A DNA stretch of 64,000 nucleotides from Branchiostoma floridae (GCF_000003815.2 NC_049986.1:20804611-20868610); one strand, 5' to 3'. Counted from the first letter of the stretch, positions 10,544 to 25,500 are shown. Notes: a model not told the origin generated them from the sequence alone. Numbers and translations: made by a program.

Positions 10544-13500
10544 GTACGTCAACGTGTTTTACTCTCTGTCTCGCCCTCTCTTAATACCTTATCGTCTTTT
10601 TTTCATATCCAAACAGTACATCGTATAGCTTTTACATATTTCCATTTTTTGCTAGCATTGTAGTTTACTAAAGATCTGTACGTTTGTGTTGCATGAGAGA
10701 AGTCAGAGTGTATCTATGAGAAATGTTTTGACGATACAGGCATATCTTGTTTCCGTGGTTTACAACTCCTCATCGTTGCGGCCAATTCTGCCCTTATGCT
10801 GTTGACTCTGGAGGGTCCGTGTTATATACTTTCCCATTGAAACCGCGCTATTTTTCCGGGTGATATTTCCTCCTACTCGACACAGAAAAAATACCGCTTC
10901 CACTCTGCTAGGGCAGTATCCCCGTCCTCCTGACCTGGGGATATATGTGTAGTATCGATCTCGGACCGCTCTAGCTTTTAGCCGGCAAATTGCGGGTATT
11001 CCCAGGGCACTTGTTGGGCGCTGTGCCACGGGACCGCGGGACTGACGGCCGGTCAGTCCCTCACTTCTGCCGCGCACGGAGGTCTTCTAGACAGCTTCTT
11101 TACGGCTAGGTGTTCTTAAAGGCGCAAGAGTCAATGGCAGGATTTTTAGCGTAAATCGCTGCTCTCTAGTCCCATAAAAGGTTCAATCTGATGTAGATGT
11201 GCATGTCGTCAGATGTTTTTAGATTTCTATGCTACTGTGCGATTAAGACATCGTAGACGAACACCTTACAACTGTCTTTATTTCTTAAGACGAGGAAAGT
11301 CCTGCAAGCTTTGTGTGATTCGGTCGTTAAGAAATAAATCTCCACAGCACAGGCTTTTAGGCACTAGGTGCACCAGTTTGCTGACCGGCGATTTTTTAAA
11401 GAGGTAATCTTTTATATCCTAATTTTTTGTCATATTGTCGATGTTGATGTTTGATAGTTTTTGATTCTGAATCAGTTCCAAAAAGCTGTTATCATGTACA
11501 GAGATGGTCTAATTGTTTGTCAGAACAAAGCTCGCACAGAAGCCGGTCCGAACACCCCCGCAATGGTTCTGTCTACAAGCCGTATTTGTCTTCATTTCAC
11601 AGCTGAAGCACCGCCACTCGTGGAGCCGGGCGTCCCATCAGAGAACAACCCCGAGCAGCCGCTCAAGCCGGCAGCGGAGGATCCCGTCACCTGCCCTCGG
11701 GCCGACACGCGCGACCACCCGCCCAGGGCGCAGCCGTGGTCCGGCGACACCGCTGCCTTCGTGCCGCAACTCTCACCGACTCGTCCTACAGGTGAGATAG
11801 GTGTCAATATTTTATAAAATAGCATAGCGGTAAGGACTACTGACTAGTCCTGATTCTTAGGTGTCAGAACGCTATGGTTACCTATCCAAACATGCTGGGG
11901 TAATGTATATTCATTTCAATGAATGCAGGGCGCGTAGCGACTGAGCTATGACATGTGTAAACAAGAAGCCCCCAGCGCCCACACAAAATACAGTAGCAGC
12001 AAATTTGCACTTGCAAATATAACAGTTCCATTGAAAATTGAAATCTGAAGCTAATCTGGCGAATATTACAGCCAGCCCTGGCCGCTCGTAGGGGCTTTGA
12101 TTTACGGGTATTGATTTTTTTGTAGTCACGTATTTTTTTTTTTCTTTCTCCTCTCTCTGCTCCAGCTGTGATGGAGACGGTCCCCGGCAGCACGCTGAGC
12201 TGCGTACGGGACATGAGCGCGGCCTGGCCGTACGGCTTTCCCAGGCTCTTCGGTGATGGAGACCTGGTCCGTCCGACGCCGTCCCCGTTCTTAGACCGGT
12301 CCATCTTCCGGCCCGACTTTCCCCTCTCCTCCCACCACCACCGACACAGCGCCACCCTCAACCTCGGCGACGTTAACAGACAGAGTGCCTTCAAGAGGTA
12401 CGATCTGCTGAAGCTAGAGACGACCCTGGCCTCCCCACCCCCGGGAGGCTACCCTTCCCCCACCTCCCACTCCGAGTACGTGGACGGGCGGCTGGACCAG
12501 CCGGCGGGCGGGCGGGAGGACGCCGAGGCCCCACCGGAGAAGCAGAAGCGCCCGACGGTGCTGACGGGGTCGTTCTCGTGCGTGAAGTGTAAGAAGGTGT
12601 TCAGCACGCCGCACGGACTGGAGGTGCACGTCAGGAGATCGCACTCAGGCAAGAGGCCGTTCGCTTGTGAGGTAAGAACATTTTCAATTTTTTCCTACTC
12701 TCAAAAATTACGCAGATTACAATGTTTTCACTCAGTGAAATGGTGTTGAAAAACCGTAGATACGTATACGTACATGTACATTTAACTTACTGTAACGCTT
12801 GCCAGGTAAGAAGCTTTTTCACTTTTTTCCTACTCAATCAAAGACTAAAAAATCGTAGACGCAAAACACAGTGAATGATGATGGTGATAAAAAAAATCGT
12901 AGACTTACTGTAACGCTTGCGAGGCAGGAAGCTTTTCACCTTTTTCCTACTCTGAAAAATCGAAGACGCAGAACACAGTGAATGGTGATCGTAGACATGT
13001 AACTTATTGTAACGCTTGTGAGGTAAAGAACCTGTCACTGGTGTTCTGCCTTAATCACAATCATGTAACTTACCGTAACGTTGCTTTATGATAAATATAA
13101 TACCTTTATAACGTTAGCTATTTCCGAAAACATTTGGATATATGCATATGCGGCCCGGTCGACTATTAAGCCCCAAACCGCGTAAAATTGTGTCACACAG
13201 GCTAGATTTTAAATCTAGGTCCCTTTGAATGCGAGGTAAGCAACGTTCCACTGTTCCACCTTAGATATCGTCATGTAACCCATAAGTAATTCCTATATAG
13301 CTACTTCTGAGAACCGTTTGGATATGCGGGTCGCCTAACTATACCCAAGATGGGGCCATTTAGATTGCGTCACACAGCTGGTTTTTAAATCTTGGTCCCT
13401 TTAAATCTGGAGGGACAGAAGAAAGGAAGAAATCTTAAAGCAAAACGTTCCTCTGACTGCTGAAATTGAAACAAAGCTAAAGATATAGTAATTCAAAAGA

Positions 13501-16500
13501 GATGGATTAAGCGAGGTACGGTCTTTTACATGTTACATGAAGTATATTTGCGACTAATGACAAATCACACTGTCGGGTTATCACTTCCCATCAGCACGGT
13601 GTATTTTGCAATGTGAGCAATGATTTCCTAAATTTAGAATGTCCATATTGTTTGAGGGCAAACATGTTGTGCAGAGTGGTCGGATCGTCTAGCGCGATAA
13701 CTCTCTAAATCTAAAATCAAGCCTCCGATAGTGCCCAAACTCCGGACACGAGACAGCTGTAAACAGTTATTGTCCGATGTTAAGAGTCCTTATACCCCTG
13801 TCACATTATCCACGATCTTCGGGCGTATCGATGGAAGATTAATATTGGCCATATTTAAATTTTAAGATTGACAGAGGGTAACGCGTATTTTTCACCTGAA
13901 AACTGTCCCCGCCACATATAAGGCATACTTTGTACCTTGTACGATTGTTGTGTAATAAAGTTATTTTTGTGAGCGAGGCTCGGGCGATTGCCACAGACTC
14001 GTCGTCTGATCGATTTTCGCCAAATGTGACAACACAGCACTCCGTGGCTTAATAGCCGAGTCCTCTGTAAATAAACTCTAGGCCCATTCGACCACAGCGA
14101 AGCCTTCTCTCGAGACTAGCACTAGCGTACGACATTCTGACGCACGTTGCGGCTCAGGTGAGCAAACACCTGCCATACCGGTACCTGTGCGTCTGCCGCG
14201 TGACGTTATCGCCGGACGCTGCCGCCGACCTGTCCCCGGCCGCACGGCTCCGCAGCTGACGACTTTCCCGCGAACCCTGATACCTGAGCGGCGGCGTGGC
14301 TCGGTCGTCCGTAAACAACTGACTGGTGTAGGGAATAGTTTCAGACCGCTCAAGGTTGTACAGCAGCTGAACAGCACCATTATTGTTTCGTTGTTTAAAC
14401 CCTTTGTCCAAAAAAACAACAACAACCAGAACAGCAAAAAGTATAGTTCCATATAAAAAAGTATAGTATTACCATCGTCCGTAAACAACTAGTGTAGGAA
14501 ATTGTTTCAGACTGCTTAAGGTTGTTTCATTGTTGTACCTTCTACCCTTAAACAGTTGAAGCCTTTATCTAAAGAACATAAAACAAGTAAAAGTATATTT
14601 CTAGTACCAGGAGGTTAACTGGTCATTATAATTGGATGTTGCCTGTCAAGAACTGGTGTAGGGAATAGTTTTAGACCACTCAAGGTTGTATAGCAGCTGA
14701 GCGGTACCGTCATTGTTTCATTGTTGTAGCCTTGTACCTTTAAATTTTAAAGCCTTTGTCTGAAGAAAGCAAGTAAAAGTATATTTCTAGTATCAGGATG
14801 TTAACTGCAATGGTAATTATTACATCATCAATTTTGAGATTTTAAGAAGGTTGCCAGTTTTAGTGATGAGACCGACCATAGAGCAGAATTTGACGAGACA
14901 CACAGAAAGCATTGTTGGTCTTTTGGCAGTTGTGAAAACTTTCAGATGTAGGTTTTTACCGTTTTACCCTACATGTGACTACCTTAATTTAAGAATTTTG
15001 AAGCTTATTTCAAATTTGAACGCTTACGCCATTGAATATCACAATATCAATAACAGATTAGAACTAGTCAGAATTTGGACTAAAAGCCATATAATATCCA
15101 TAGCAGTTTATATCAGTATCTACAGTACATCATTTTAACGCCATATGAAGTGCCCAGTCTGTCATGATAATGATCCTGTTCGCCACAAAGAAAAGAACCA
15201 CCCGCGTGTCCATGAGATAGATTTGTCATAACATTACAGCGGTCGGTTTGTGTCGTCGGTTGCTCCCTCGGGACCCATTATCAAACTGTATATCTTGTTG
15301 ACACAAAAAGCTACCCATGTCATCGCAATACGTAAAAAACACCTGAAATTGCAGTAGGCAAGCATATTTTTCACCTTAAGCATAGTTCTGTTTTCGATGG
15401 CGTTGTTGCGATTTCTAATTTCTACCATACGTTACAAGGACCTGGTACAACAACGTTTTCCCTTTGTATATCTTGTTGACACAAGAAGCTGCCCATGTCA
15501 TCACGATACGTAAAAATCATCTAACATTTTCAAATTTGCAGTAGGCAAGCATTTTCACCTTTAGCATAATTCTATTTTCGATGGCGTTGTTGTGATTCTA
15601 ATTTCTACCATACGTTACAAGGACCTGGTACAACAACGTTTTCCCTTTGTATATCTTGTTGACACTAAAAGCTGCCCATGTCATCACGATACGTAAAAAA
15701 ACACCGAAAATTTTCAAATTTACGGTATGCAAGCATTTTTACCTTCTATTTTTGATGGCGTTGTTGTGAACGTGTGATTCTAATTTCTACTCCACGTTAC
15801 AAGTACCTGGTACAACAGCGTTCTTCTTTTGTTGTACTCCGCGTATCTTCCTTGATCTATGATTTGCCGTCTGAATAGTTTCTCGCTCATTTTTTGTCCA
15901 ATCCATTCTCATTATTTATTCAACAGTTGGCCTCTTCAGCTATTCATTAACAGGTTCACATGGCATGTTTCATTTCATTGAGAGCAGGGGAGGAATTTGG
16001 GACATTATGTTCTGCAGATGAAGCTGATAGGGACCATGTCAACATAACGATAAAAAGAAAATATAACCCAAAAAATAACCACTACCAAAGGGTACAGACA
16101 TATTATAGAGAGTTGCATTAGCTAATATATTAGAATATATACATGTAATGCTATATTATCAAAAGTATATATCACTATACAAATTTGTATCAACATACAT
16201 GTAGAGGCAATGACAGATACATGAAAGCTTGAAATGCCGAGGTAACAAAGAAGCTGAATGACTCTATTGGTCCCTCGTGCCCTCACTTAAGAATTCTCCC
16301 AACATTTTCTGTCTTTGTTTATAACTCTCTTGGAGTGCAACAAGACGTTCTGACAGCTTGTTAGTTTTACAATTTCTTAAAACTTTTCTTGTAGATATAC
16401 TTCCGTGTGTTCATAGTTATTTAACGCTTATTCCTTTAATAGTGCGTCAAGATGTTCCGGCACGCCGTCAGTTAGACCTTTCCCTAATGCCGTTCTTGTA

Positions 16501-19500
16501 TATGTCTTGTACATTTATCCGTTTGTTGACGGTTTCAAGGCTATGGAGGGTAGGATGGAGGGAGGGAGAGAGTCATGTTCATCCATGCAACCAGCACGAC
16601 CGGATGAGGATGATTATGTATACTTGTACACTTGTATACCGTTTGTCCACAGTACATTAATGTTTCTTCCTCCAGGTGTGCGACAAGACGTCTTACACAG
16701 CTAGTTAGACCTTCTTAATGCTGTTCTCATATACTTGTACAGCTACCGGTTTGTTCACCGTTTCTTTAACGTTTCTTCCTGCAGGTGTGCGACAAGACGT
16801 TCGGGCACGCGGTGAGTCTGGACCAGCACCGGTCCGTCCACACCACGGAGCGGACCTTCCAGTGTAAGCAGTGCGGGAAGTGCTTCAAACGGTCCTCCAC
16901 CTTGTCAACCCACCTGCTTATCCACTCAGACACCCGCCCATACCCTTGCCAGTACTGCGGCAAGAGGTTCCACCAGAAATCTGATATGAAGAAACACACC
17001 TTCATACATACAGGTGAGTTGTTGTCATCTATCACTCATTCATTCATACACTCAATCACTCACTCACTCCAACACCCGCCCCACCCCTGCCAGTACTGCG
17101 GCAAGAGGTTCCACCAGAAATCTGACATGAAGAAACACACCTTCATACATACAGGTGAGCTTCTGTTATCATTCATTCATTCATTCACTCACTCACTCAT
17201 TCATTCACTCCGACACCCACCCCTACCCCTGCCAGTACTGCGGCAAGAGGTTCCACCAGAAATCTGATATGAAGAAACACACCTTCATACATACAGGTGA
17301 GCTGCCTGGTGTTATCTAACACTCATTCATTCACTCACTAATTCATTCGTTCGTTCATTCATTCATTGATTCACTCACTCACTCACTCACTCACTCACTC
17401 ACTCACTCACTCACTCACTCACTCACTCACTCACTCACTCACTCACTCACTCACTCACTCACCCGATTATTGATAACTAAAATTCATTCTATCACATTTG
17501 TTCTCTTCTTCATGCATTTTCTGTCTTTCTTTGCACACATATGCCCTCCTTCCTTAATATTTTGAGCCAAAATGCCTTTAGATGAAGCCGTTGAAAGGTG
17601 ATATCAGGACAAACTCTACAACAGTCTATCAGTTACCAAGTGGGTGCTAAGCGTTCCCGTCCCTTTGTCTGCGCGCGGACCGCCTGTGTGCGATAGCTTG
17701 TTTGTTGATACTTGTCACTCAGCACGTGTGCGTACGGTACACCCCACACACACGCTGCAGGTGATGAGTGAGAAACGATAAAACCTTTGTTGTACCAGGG
17801 TAAACAAATGAACTAAACGTACAAACCGAAGTGACCAAAATAACAGTATCAAGCAAATTTGCGGAGGGGAAAACAATTGAATAAAACAGTGATATCCGTC
17901 CCAACAGGACCTGCTTTTTTTTCTTACTCACTCTCCTTCCATGCTGTTGTACGTAGTTCAGATAAACCCTGTAAATTATAGTTAATTGCTCAATCTTATG
18001 AGTTAAAAGTACTTGGGGTGACATTGAATATGTTCTTTCAAGTTCTTACTGAAACCTGTTTAAAGGCAAACGCTTTGTAACCTGAACCTAGATTAACATG
18101 TTTCCATGTTGTAACCAAATGTTTCCGCGGCTCCCTATAAATGTTCGCACCTGCTGACAGCATACCTGTCATACCTGTGCCGTGTACTCTCGTCACGGAG
18201 AAACAGGACCTCAGATCGTCACACCTGATAACCAAGGGTCCTTCCCGAGTCGTCCTTGTGCCTTAAAGGTGCACCTGTCGTGTATGTCTCAGGCGTACGA
18301 GATCCTCAGACTTAAACTTAAAGATCTAAATTCATATTTTAAAACTCGGTTGCCAAGGCCAGGTCAGTTAAACCTTGCATAACGGATTTCTAAAGACGCA
18401 AATAGTTTAGTTGACATGATCCTGATTTACTTTTCTTTCATCTTCCTACCATCAAGATGGAGGTATAGTTTTGCGAAGGAGCTTTCATCAAGAAAGTCCC
18501 TTAATTGGTCCTGCTGCTTTGCACGCTGCTTGTTCGGTGCTATAGCTCCAGCAGGATTCGAGTGATTGCGATGATGTTTGGTACGTGGGTTGACCCTACT
18601 GTCAGGTTCGATTTAGGGCATCCTGATGGCCGACTTAGGTGCTGCAGCAGGACCTCCTGTTTTAGTGTCTTTGGCCACAGACATGCTGTGGTCTTGATTT
18701 TTTGGTGTCAGGTAAAGTTGGACATAATGAATACGTGTTGCAGGTGTGGCCTTCTTACCAGTTTGTTTGATCATTTCTTTGTTTCTAAGCACGTTTCTCA
18801 TTTTCCAAACTTGTTCATGCTAACGGTGCGAGTCCAAGGACATAGCCAATACTCAACTGTCACCAGAAACTCACTGAGAGATAGTTCTTGTTTCCCCTCC
18901 CCATTGTAGCATGCGGTTTTTGGCATGCTTCATGTCAAGTACAAACATAAACACCAGGTGATCAGGTCTCTAAACAGCACGGTCTGTAGGCACAAAGTCA
19001 GTCCCAGCCTTCAAGAAAAATACTGGTATACCTTCTTCGGGGAGGAAGACTAGCCCGTACCAGACTCACTACGCTGGCTACTATATGGATAATTTTTTGC
19101 CAGGGGAGATTTGCTACCAGAAGAGTTGGCCGGCCGCGCAGGGGAAACATTTACCTCTTAGCATGGAGGGACTCCTTTGGCCAATTTCCCGATTTTTTTG
19201 GGCTAAATTCTACGATCCCCGTATTCTTGTAGGAAGGCCTGGTGGAAACTAAAGGAAAACATTCAGACCTATAGAACCCCGGTCTTCACCCTTGCTGTAA
19301 TAACGTCATGTACTTCGTATCCTCCAAATGATTGATCAGTCTTTTCTTAAACTTCTTAACATTTTTTTAGCATCAACTGCAAGCTGTGGTAAAGAATTCA
19401 AGTCTTTCACAGTGATGTCACAAAACTACTGACCTCTAATTCGGTTCTTCTTTACGATGTAGGGATCTAGTTCATTTTTCGTGATTTATGTCCGATTCTG

Positions 19501-22500
19501 GAATATTTAGCACTTAATACAATGACATGGTGTCCTTAGAAATACAATACAACGAGAGAGTATCAAATACTCGCAAAAAGGTGGACAACACTGAGAGTGA
19601 GCCGCATCCTTACATCTGCTCGGAGCTAAGATTGTCCCGCTCGCTCGCGAGTCAGCCTCAGCAGTGATTGAAGAAGCCCCGCGGCGAAAATTGCTTCAAA
19701 TTGCCGACAATTTGGGCTGGTTGAGATGTCCCAGTTCGACAAGATAGTCACACATTTCAGACGTCACGTCGCTAGAAAATAGAATAACAAATTCGTAGCC
19801 TTGATGGAATGTGGAAACACAGTCATAGGTGTCAGCCAAAAGCAAGGAAAAATGTGTAAGGGCATGTCTTTCTTGTAGTTCTGATACTGTTTCTTAGTTT
19901 TCTCAATGGCCAGATTTATAGGATATTTGAAGATATGTGGAGGAATGTGTCGGAGTTGCGTGCGAGAGTTTCATCAAGGTCTGACCGGTGTGTACCGTTC
20001 TGATGAATCAGCTTCAATTACATGGGCAGAGCGAGCGATGGGGGCACTCTTTTGCACAAGCAGCCACATGACGCTGTTGCTTAGGGAACCTCTCTCTCAG
20101 TCTCTCTCTCTCTCTCTTTTCTCTCTCACTTAGTCTATCTCACTTTTCTCTCTCTCTTTCTCTCTCTTGTTCTGATGTGTAACCTCCGGTCGGACTTGAC
20201 CACCCTTAATAACATCTTCTTGGAGAAAGGTCTTTGGTGCTGACTAAATAAATCCCGGATGAACTTTGCTGTCCCTCCCGGCCACACTGGAGTGTATCCT
20301 AGCCTCCACCAGGCTTTCCTACGATGTTCGGGGATCGTAGAATTCAGCAAAACCAAACCCGGGAGATTAGTCAGTCCACGTTTAGGTTATTGTTTCCCTC
20401 CTCTGGTAGCAAAACTCTAATAGCAATTTTTCTCCCTATAATAGCCAGCGTAGTCAGTGTGGCAGAGACTATGTGTAACCACCCGTGATAACACTTCTCC
20501 CCAATCAGAATTACTCTCAGCACCAAATTACCGGCAAGTACCGGGGCGGGTAATAACACGTCATGGGGCAATACTGACTTAATCACCGCCTTAAATCACG
20601 GGAAACCGGCCCTTTTATAGGGAGTTAACGGGAGGTCCTATTCTACTGCCCGTATCATCACACACAAGCTTGTGACTGAGTTATGTCTCTAATCATAGTT
20701 GATAATACATGTACAGTATCATCGATGGAGTGAATTGATAAATGAATGGATGGATGGATAGATGGACGAGTGGACGGATGAATGGATGAACGAACGAACG
20801 AATAAATCCCGGCTGCTGTAGACAGTCAAACTTATATGAGTATTGTAAGTGTTACAGTCAGTTCTTGATATGTGACGTTGTGCTTGTCAGAATTTGACAT
20901 TACATTATTGAAGCCGTCCACGGTTTGTCTTCGTGTTACCACTGGCACAGGTGGGAAACTGCCTACCCCTGAGGATTTAGATCCCTATCCTTCATGTAAA
21001 ATTATTGAGTTAATGAACTCGTGCGTTTTGTGTTACAGTTTACTTGATTCTGAAGACTTAAAAGTTTTAGATTGTACCCCTCAGGGAAGCAATTCCGTGG
21101 AAGCTTGTTTCATAGCGAATAAATGAACGAATGAATGAACAAGATACTGTTTATTCTCACGTCACCACCAATGACTGGATCCCCCTGAGCTCAAAGTGAC
21201 TACAGATTCCTGTCCTTGTGCACCATGTTAGAGTTTAACTCCATCTGTCTCTATCAGCCCGCCTGTCTCCCCTCCCAGCACAGATGTTACAGAACTACCG
21301 GAAATAATTGCCCCGCAATTAAGGGGTGGGCTCAAAACGGCCTAAAATCTATTCTCCTTACGGAGAGAAGCGATTGAATGTGATCTTTACAATCATAAAC
21401 AGTACAGAGGTTGTAATTACGGAACGGTAGGAACTCGAGTTTGTATCATCAATTTTCAATCTTCAACAAAAAAATCCGTTTTTCGTCAACGAGCAGAAAA
21501 ATCTGTTTTATGTGACCCTTTGAAACAGCCCTAGCTCTGATTCAGATCTGACGGCGAACGTCAGCTGGGGGCTTTGTTAACCGCTATTGTAACTGCAGAT
21601 ATGAACAGCTTGATGCACCATGTGTTACCTGGTCTACCTGTCGTCAGCACGTGATACAAACTAATCTTCAAGCAGATGTAGGGAGGATTCATGTTTGGTG
21701 AACAGTGGGCCGGACAAAGTAAAAGAAGTTACGATCTTTTTCTCTACTACAGCTGTATCTGTAGTATACAAGAGGAGACTACACAAGCGTTCAGGGATAG
21801 TTACGTGCCCCCGTGTCCGCAACACTTAAACCCTGCCCTCTCCTCAGATCTGCCGACCCCAAATCTCTGCTTATGTACCTATTTATATTCAAATGGCCCC
21901 GTCCATCCTGGCGGAGCTGCAAAATCAAAATCGGCGAAATTGTCGGCAATCTCCGGTTCCAACCGGCGGGTCTCCGGGGCACAATTACGCGGGAAATGAG
22001 GATGGGATACACCGAGCATGGCGGGGGAACGGTAGCCTTTAGGTCGCAGACTGTACTTCTCGGCCAACCAACTCCTCTGGTGTGTTTTCTTTTTTTTTGG
22101 CTAATTTCTACTATTTTTCCAGCGACTCGGAGAGCCTGGTATAGGCTAGGGGAACTGGGCGGGTGGGTCTAGAAAAAAAGAAACTAAGAATGCTGAGGAA
22201 AAAGAATATAACTGAGCAAGGACGTTATCGTTACTAGGGCAGATGGGAGAGACGAACGCAGGGTGACCCGCTCCATTGAACACCTTCATTGCCCTCAATT
22301 TCTTGATTGTGACCGGTGTGACAGCGATCTCGCCCCCCCGGCGATCTCGCCCCCCCGGGGGGGCGAGATCACTAGCGTTTTCGCCCCCCTTAAGCGTTTT
22401 CGCCCCCCCCCCCCCAAGAGCAGCTGGTTACTACATATTACAGGTGCGCTACCTGGTACTATACTGCACCTGGGGAGTAACGTATATGGTGTGTTACCTG

Positions 22501-25500
22501 GTACCTATATGGCACCTTATTACCGTACCGTAAGATGTCCTACCTCGAAAGTCGATACTATATTGTTCGGTGCAAACATGACATTGAAATGAAAAAGACA
22601 ATTTTTGCAGTTGAGGTGGCATAAAAACAGTGCTACTGCGATCGTATAAATCAACACCGTCTATGGTACGGAATACGTCAGCTATATGTTTTCAATTTGT
22701 CACAGTGTTTTCTTTCTTGTGCTGGAAACATTTCCAAAGCACTAACAAAAACACACGTGAATAATAGTTTCTCATTATAAACACTATCTACGCGCAAGTT
22801 GATATAGCTGTTGCTAAATGCTACACAAACACTGGTAAAGTACCAGTCTTAAGAAACACGGGTAAATGCATCAGTTCCTAAATACTAGAAAAAACAGTCA
22901 TGTTGGAGGTGAAGATATCCCTTGGCCAGGTGCATATACCAAAATGTGCGTTATTCTAATTAATACCTAATATTTGCATAATTAATAAAGACATTACATA
23001 GTTCTTTTGTGGTCACTTCATGGTAGAGACTTCATATTGGAGATATATAGGTTGCTTGAGGACAGGTGAATACAATGAATTACATCTTATGTCAAGACTC
23101 AGGTATATGCAATAATGGGAATACAAGGGACCAAACCCTCCTTGTCTGAAACAAGTTCAACTATCTTATTACCATGTAATTACGTTAATATTGATACTAT
23201 GAATGGAGTTATGTATCAAACTCGTGTACTTATATCATTCTGAAACTACATTTTGTGATTTATACCAATCAACTTCTAAAATGTCATGTAAACCGTTTTT
23301 TTGGGGGGGGGGGGCGAAATCGCTAAAGGGGGGCGAGCTAGGGGGGCGAGATCACTAGCCGGGGAGGGCGAGATCGCTAGTGATTTCGCCCCGGGGGGGG
23401 CGAGATCGCTAGTGATTTCGCCCCCGGGGGGGGCGAGATCACGGGGGGGCGAGATCGCTGTCACACCGGTACAAAACTAATAGATGTAACTTTAGTTAAC
23501 CTTTATCCGCGGAGTAACCAATATCAGTTTTGATTAAAAACAATGTATTGTAGGGATAATAACGCCACAGACAGTGGTTTCAAATTGCAATATTTTCAAA
23601 GTATTGCAATTGATCTAAGTCGTGTTCATATCGTTATATACCCTGATTTTGAATACAACGGTTATAGGTTAACCCGCGCGGATAAAGGTGAAGTAACGTT
23701 ACAAAATGAACATCGTGAAAAGACGCACAAAAAGATTACATGCCGCGCATCTGCTTGGAACCTACCCCTGTAACTCCCTCCTTGACCCTTGGTTGCGGGT
23801 TTGATAGACGTTTCTGTGCATCGTTAACAGATAAACAGCTCATCTCTCTTTATCACGGGCCGAACGGCTCCCCCGGGCGGGCCAACCGGCCCATCCCGCC
23901 GACCAGCAATCAATAACCATCCGCTCTCCGCAAAATCACCCTTCCGAGAGCCAAAAATCACTAAAATCCGAATCTTTCAATCGGCCGCAATAACGGCGGG
24001 GATCTATCACAGCGGCCACAATTTAATTACGCCCATATCCGCGACATCCCCCATCAAAAGCCGGCGATAAAAGCGCGGCTTCGGGCGCGGGTTTATGTAC
24101 CGAGGCGTGTTGCTATCAGGAACGGACATTGACGGGCCCATTCCCGGCAATTAGCGGGATTGGTGGGGCAGGAGCGGCTGGGAACTTCGGCTCCGAGTAG
24201 ATGTATGGATTCAGCTTGTGTTTGTAGTCTCCATACCAGGTTCTCTTGGCCTTTTTCGGAGCAGGAACGGCTAGGCTGGGGACTTCTAATATCCAGGCAG
24301 ATTTACCAGTGGGATTGGTGGGGCAGGATCGAGCGGCTGGGAACTTTGGCTCCGAGCAGATGTATGGATTTGGCTTGTGTTTGAACGTTTTTGTTAGCCT
24401 GGGTGCCATCCGGGGACGTGTAGTAGTTCGCTTCCATGTTCGCTTCTGCACCCCGTCTGGAGAACTGCGCATTCAAACCTTAGTAATGAAGCGATTGTAT
24501 ACAGTGTATAATAAACGTCGGAGCGAACTATTATCCGGATGGTATTCAGGATACGTTTTTGTGGCATTTTGTGTGCCTTCTTGGTCTTCTAGTCCAAGTC
24601 CAAGGAGCTCGAGGTTCCCATTTAAACCTCCTTGTCTAGTCCTAGCCTCTTGTACGAGAGGAATATGCCTTGCAGGCATACAAAACGTGGCAAAGGGACA
24701 GGTAGCAACAATACAACGCCATATACGTCTACTTGGAGATTACTGAGTGGTGGACTCTGATAAAGTGATTCCATTTGGGACCGGAGTTTGACACAGTAAC
24801 GAACGATACTCACGCTAAGAACCTATCATTTGTCAGAACACTTCAAGGTACTCTCGAAGCAGAGGTTAGGCTCCGGCTGTTTTTTTGACGTTTTTATGCG
24901 TTTTTGTCGGGCTTTCTAATTTGTACCCTTTTCTTGATGCCACGAGACATCAAGAGAACGGTACAAAGTAGAAAGCCCGATACAAACCTATTAAAATGTG
25001 AAAAAAAAACGGAGCCTAACCTCTGCTTAGAGAGTAACTTCAGGGGTCATTAGCGGACTACAAAATGTCTTGCTTTTCTTAGACTAAACAAAGAGATGAG
25101 CAAAGAAAAGTTTTGGACATTTTACCCCTAAGGCTTTACGACAAAGGCGCTTAAACGGGAACAGATTCTTGACAATTTCCATATTATTTTCTGGTCTGGC
25201 GGTGGTTATTTAGAAGGCTCAAACATCCCGATAGTTATCACTGAGTGGAACCTTCCATATTTACGGGAACCTGTTAACAGAAGCGAGCACTCTGGCGGAT
25301 CACTCCCAAGCTGTCAGGAGGAACGTTTTTCCGGGAAGAAAGCCAGAATCAATGCGCGAGTGGGTGACACCATTATTTGTACACGTTGCAACCTACGTTC
25401 ACCAGACGAGTATCAATCCTGGTTACTCCTCTTAAGTTAAAAACCAAGTGTGTGTCACTTGTCTATGACCCTACATATACTTCACACACATTGACACTAC

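Noticed and set aside
12414-12652. Minus-strand frames opposite gfi1 exon 3
   Set aside because: They are produced by GC-rich coding DNA on the plus strand.
16785-17267. A single 160-codon exon reading through two copies of finger 4
   Set aside because: The strong donor at 17014 and the phase match to exon 5 show that the normal exon ends at 17013. The read-through is treated only as a possible alternative-donor product.
22263-22592. Proline-rich frames at the C-run ends of the inverted-repeat element
   Set aside because: Proline comes from CCC runs in the terminal repeats; there is no start context or domain.
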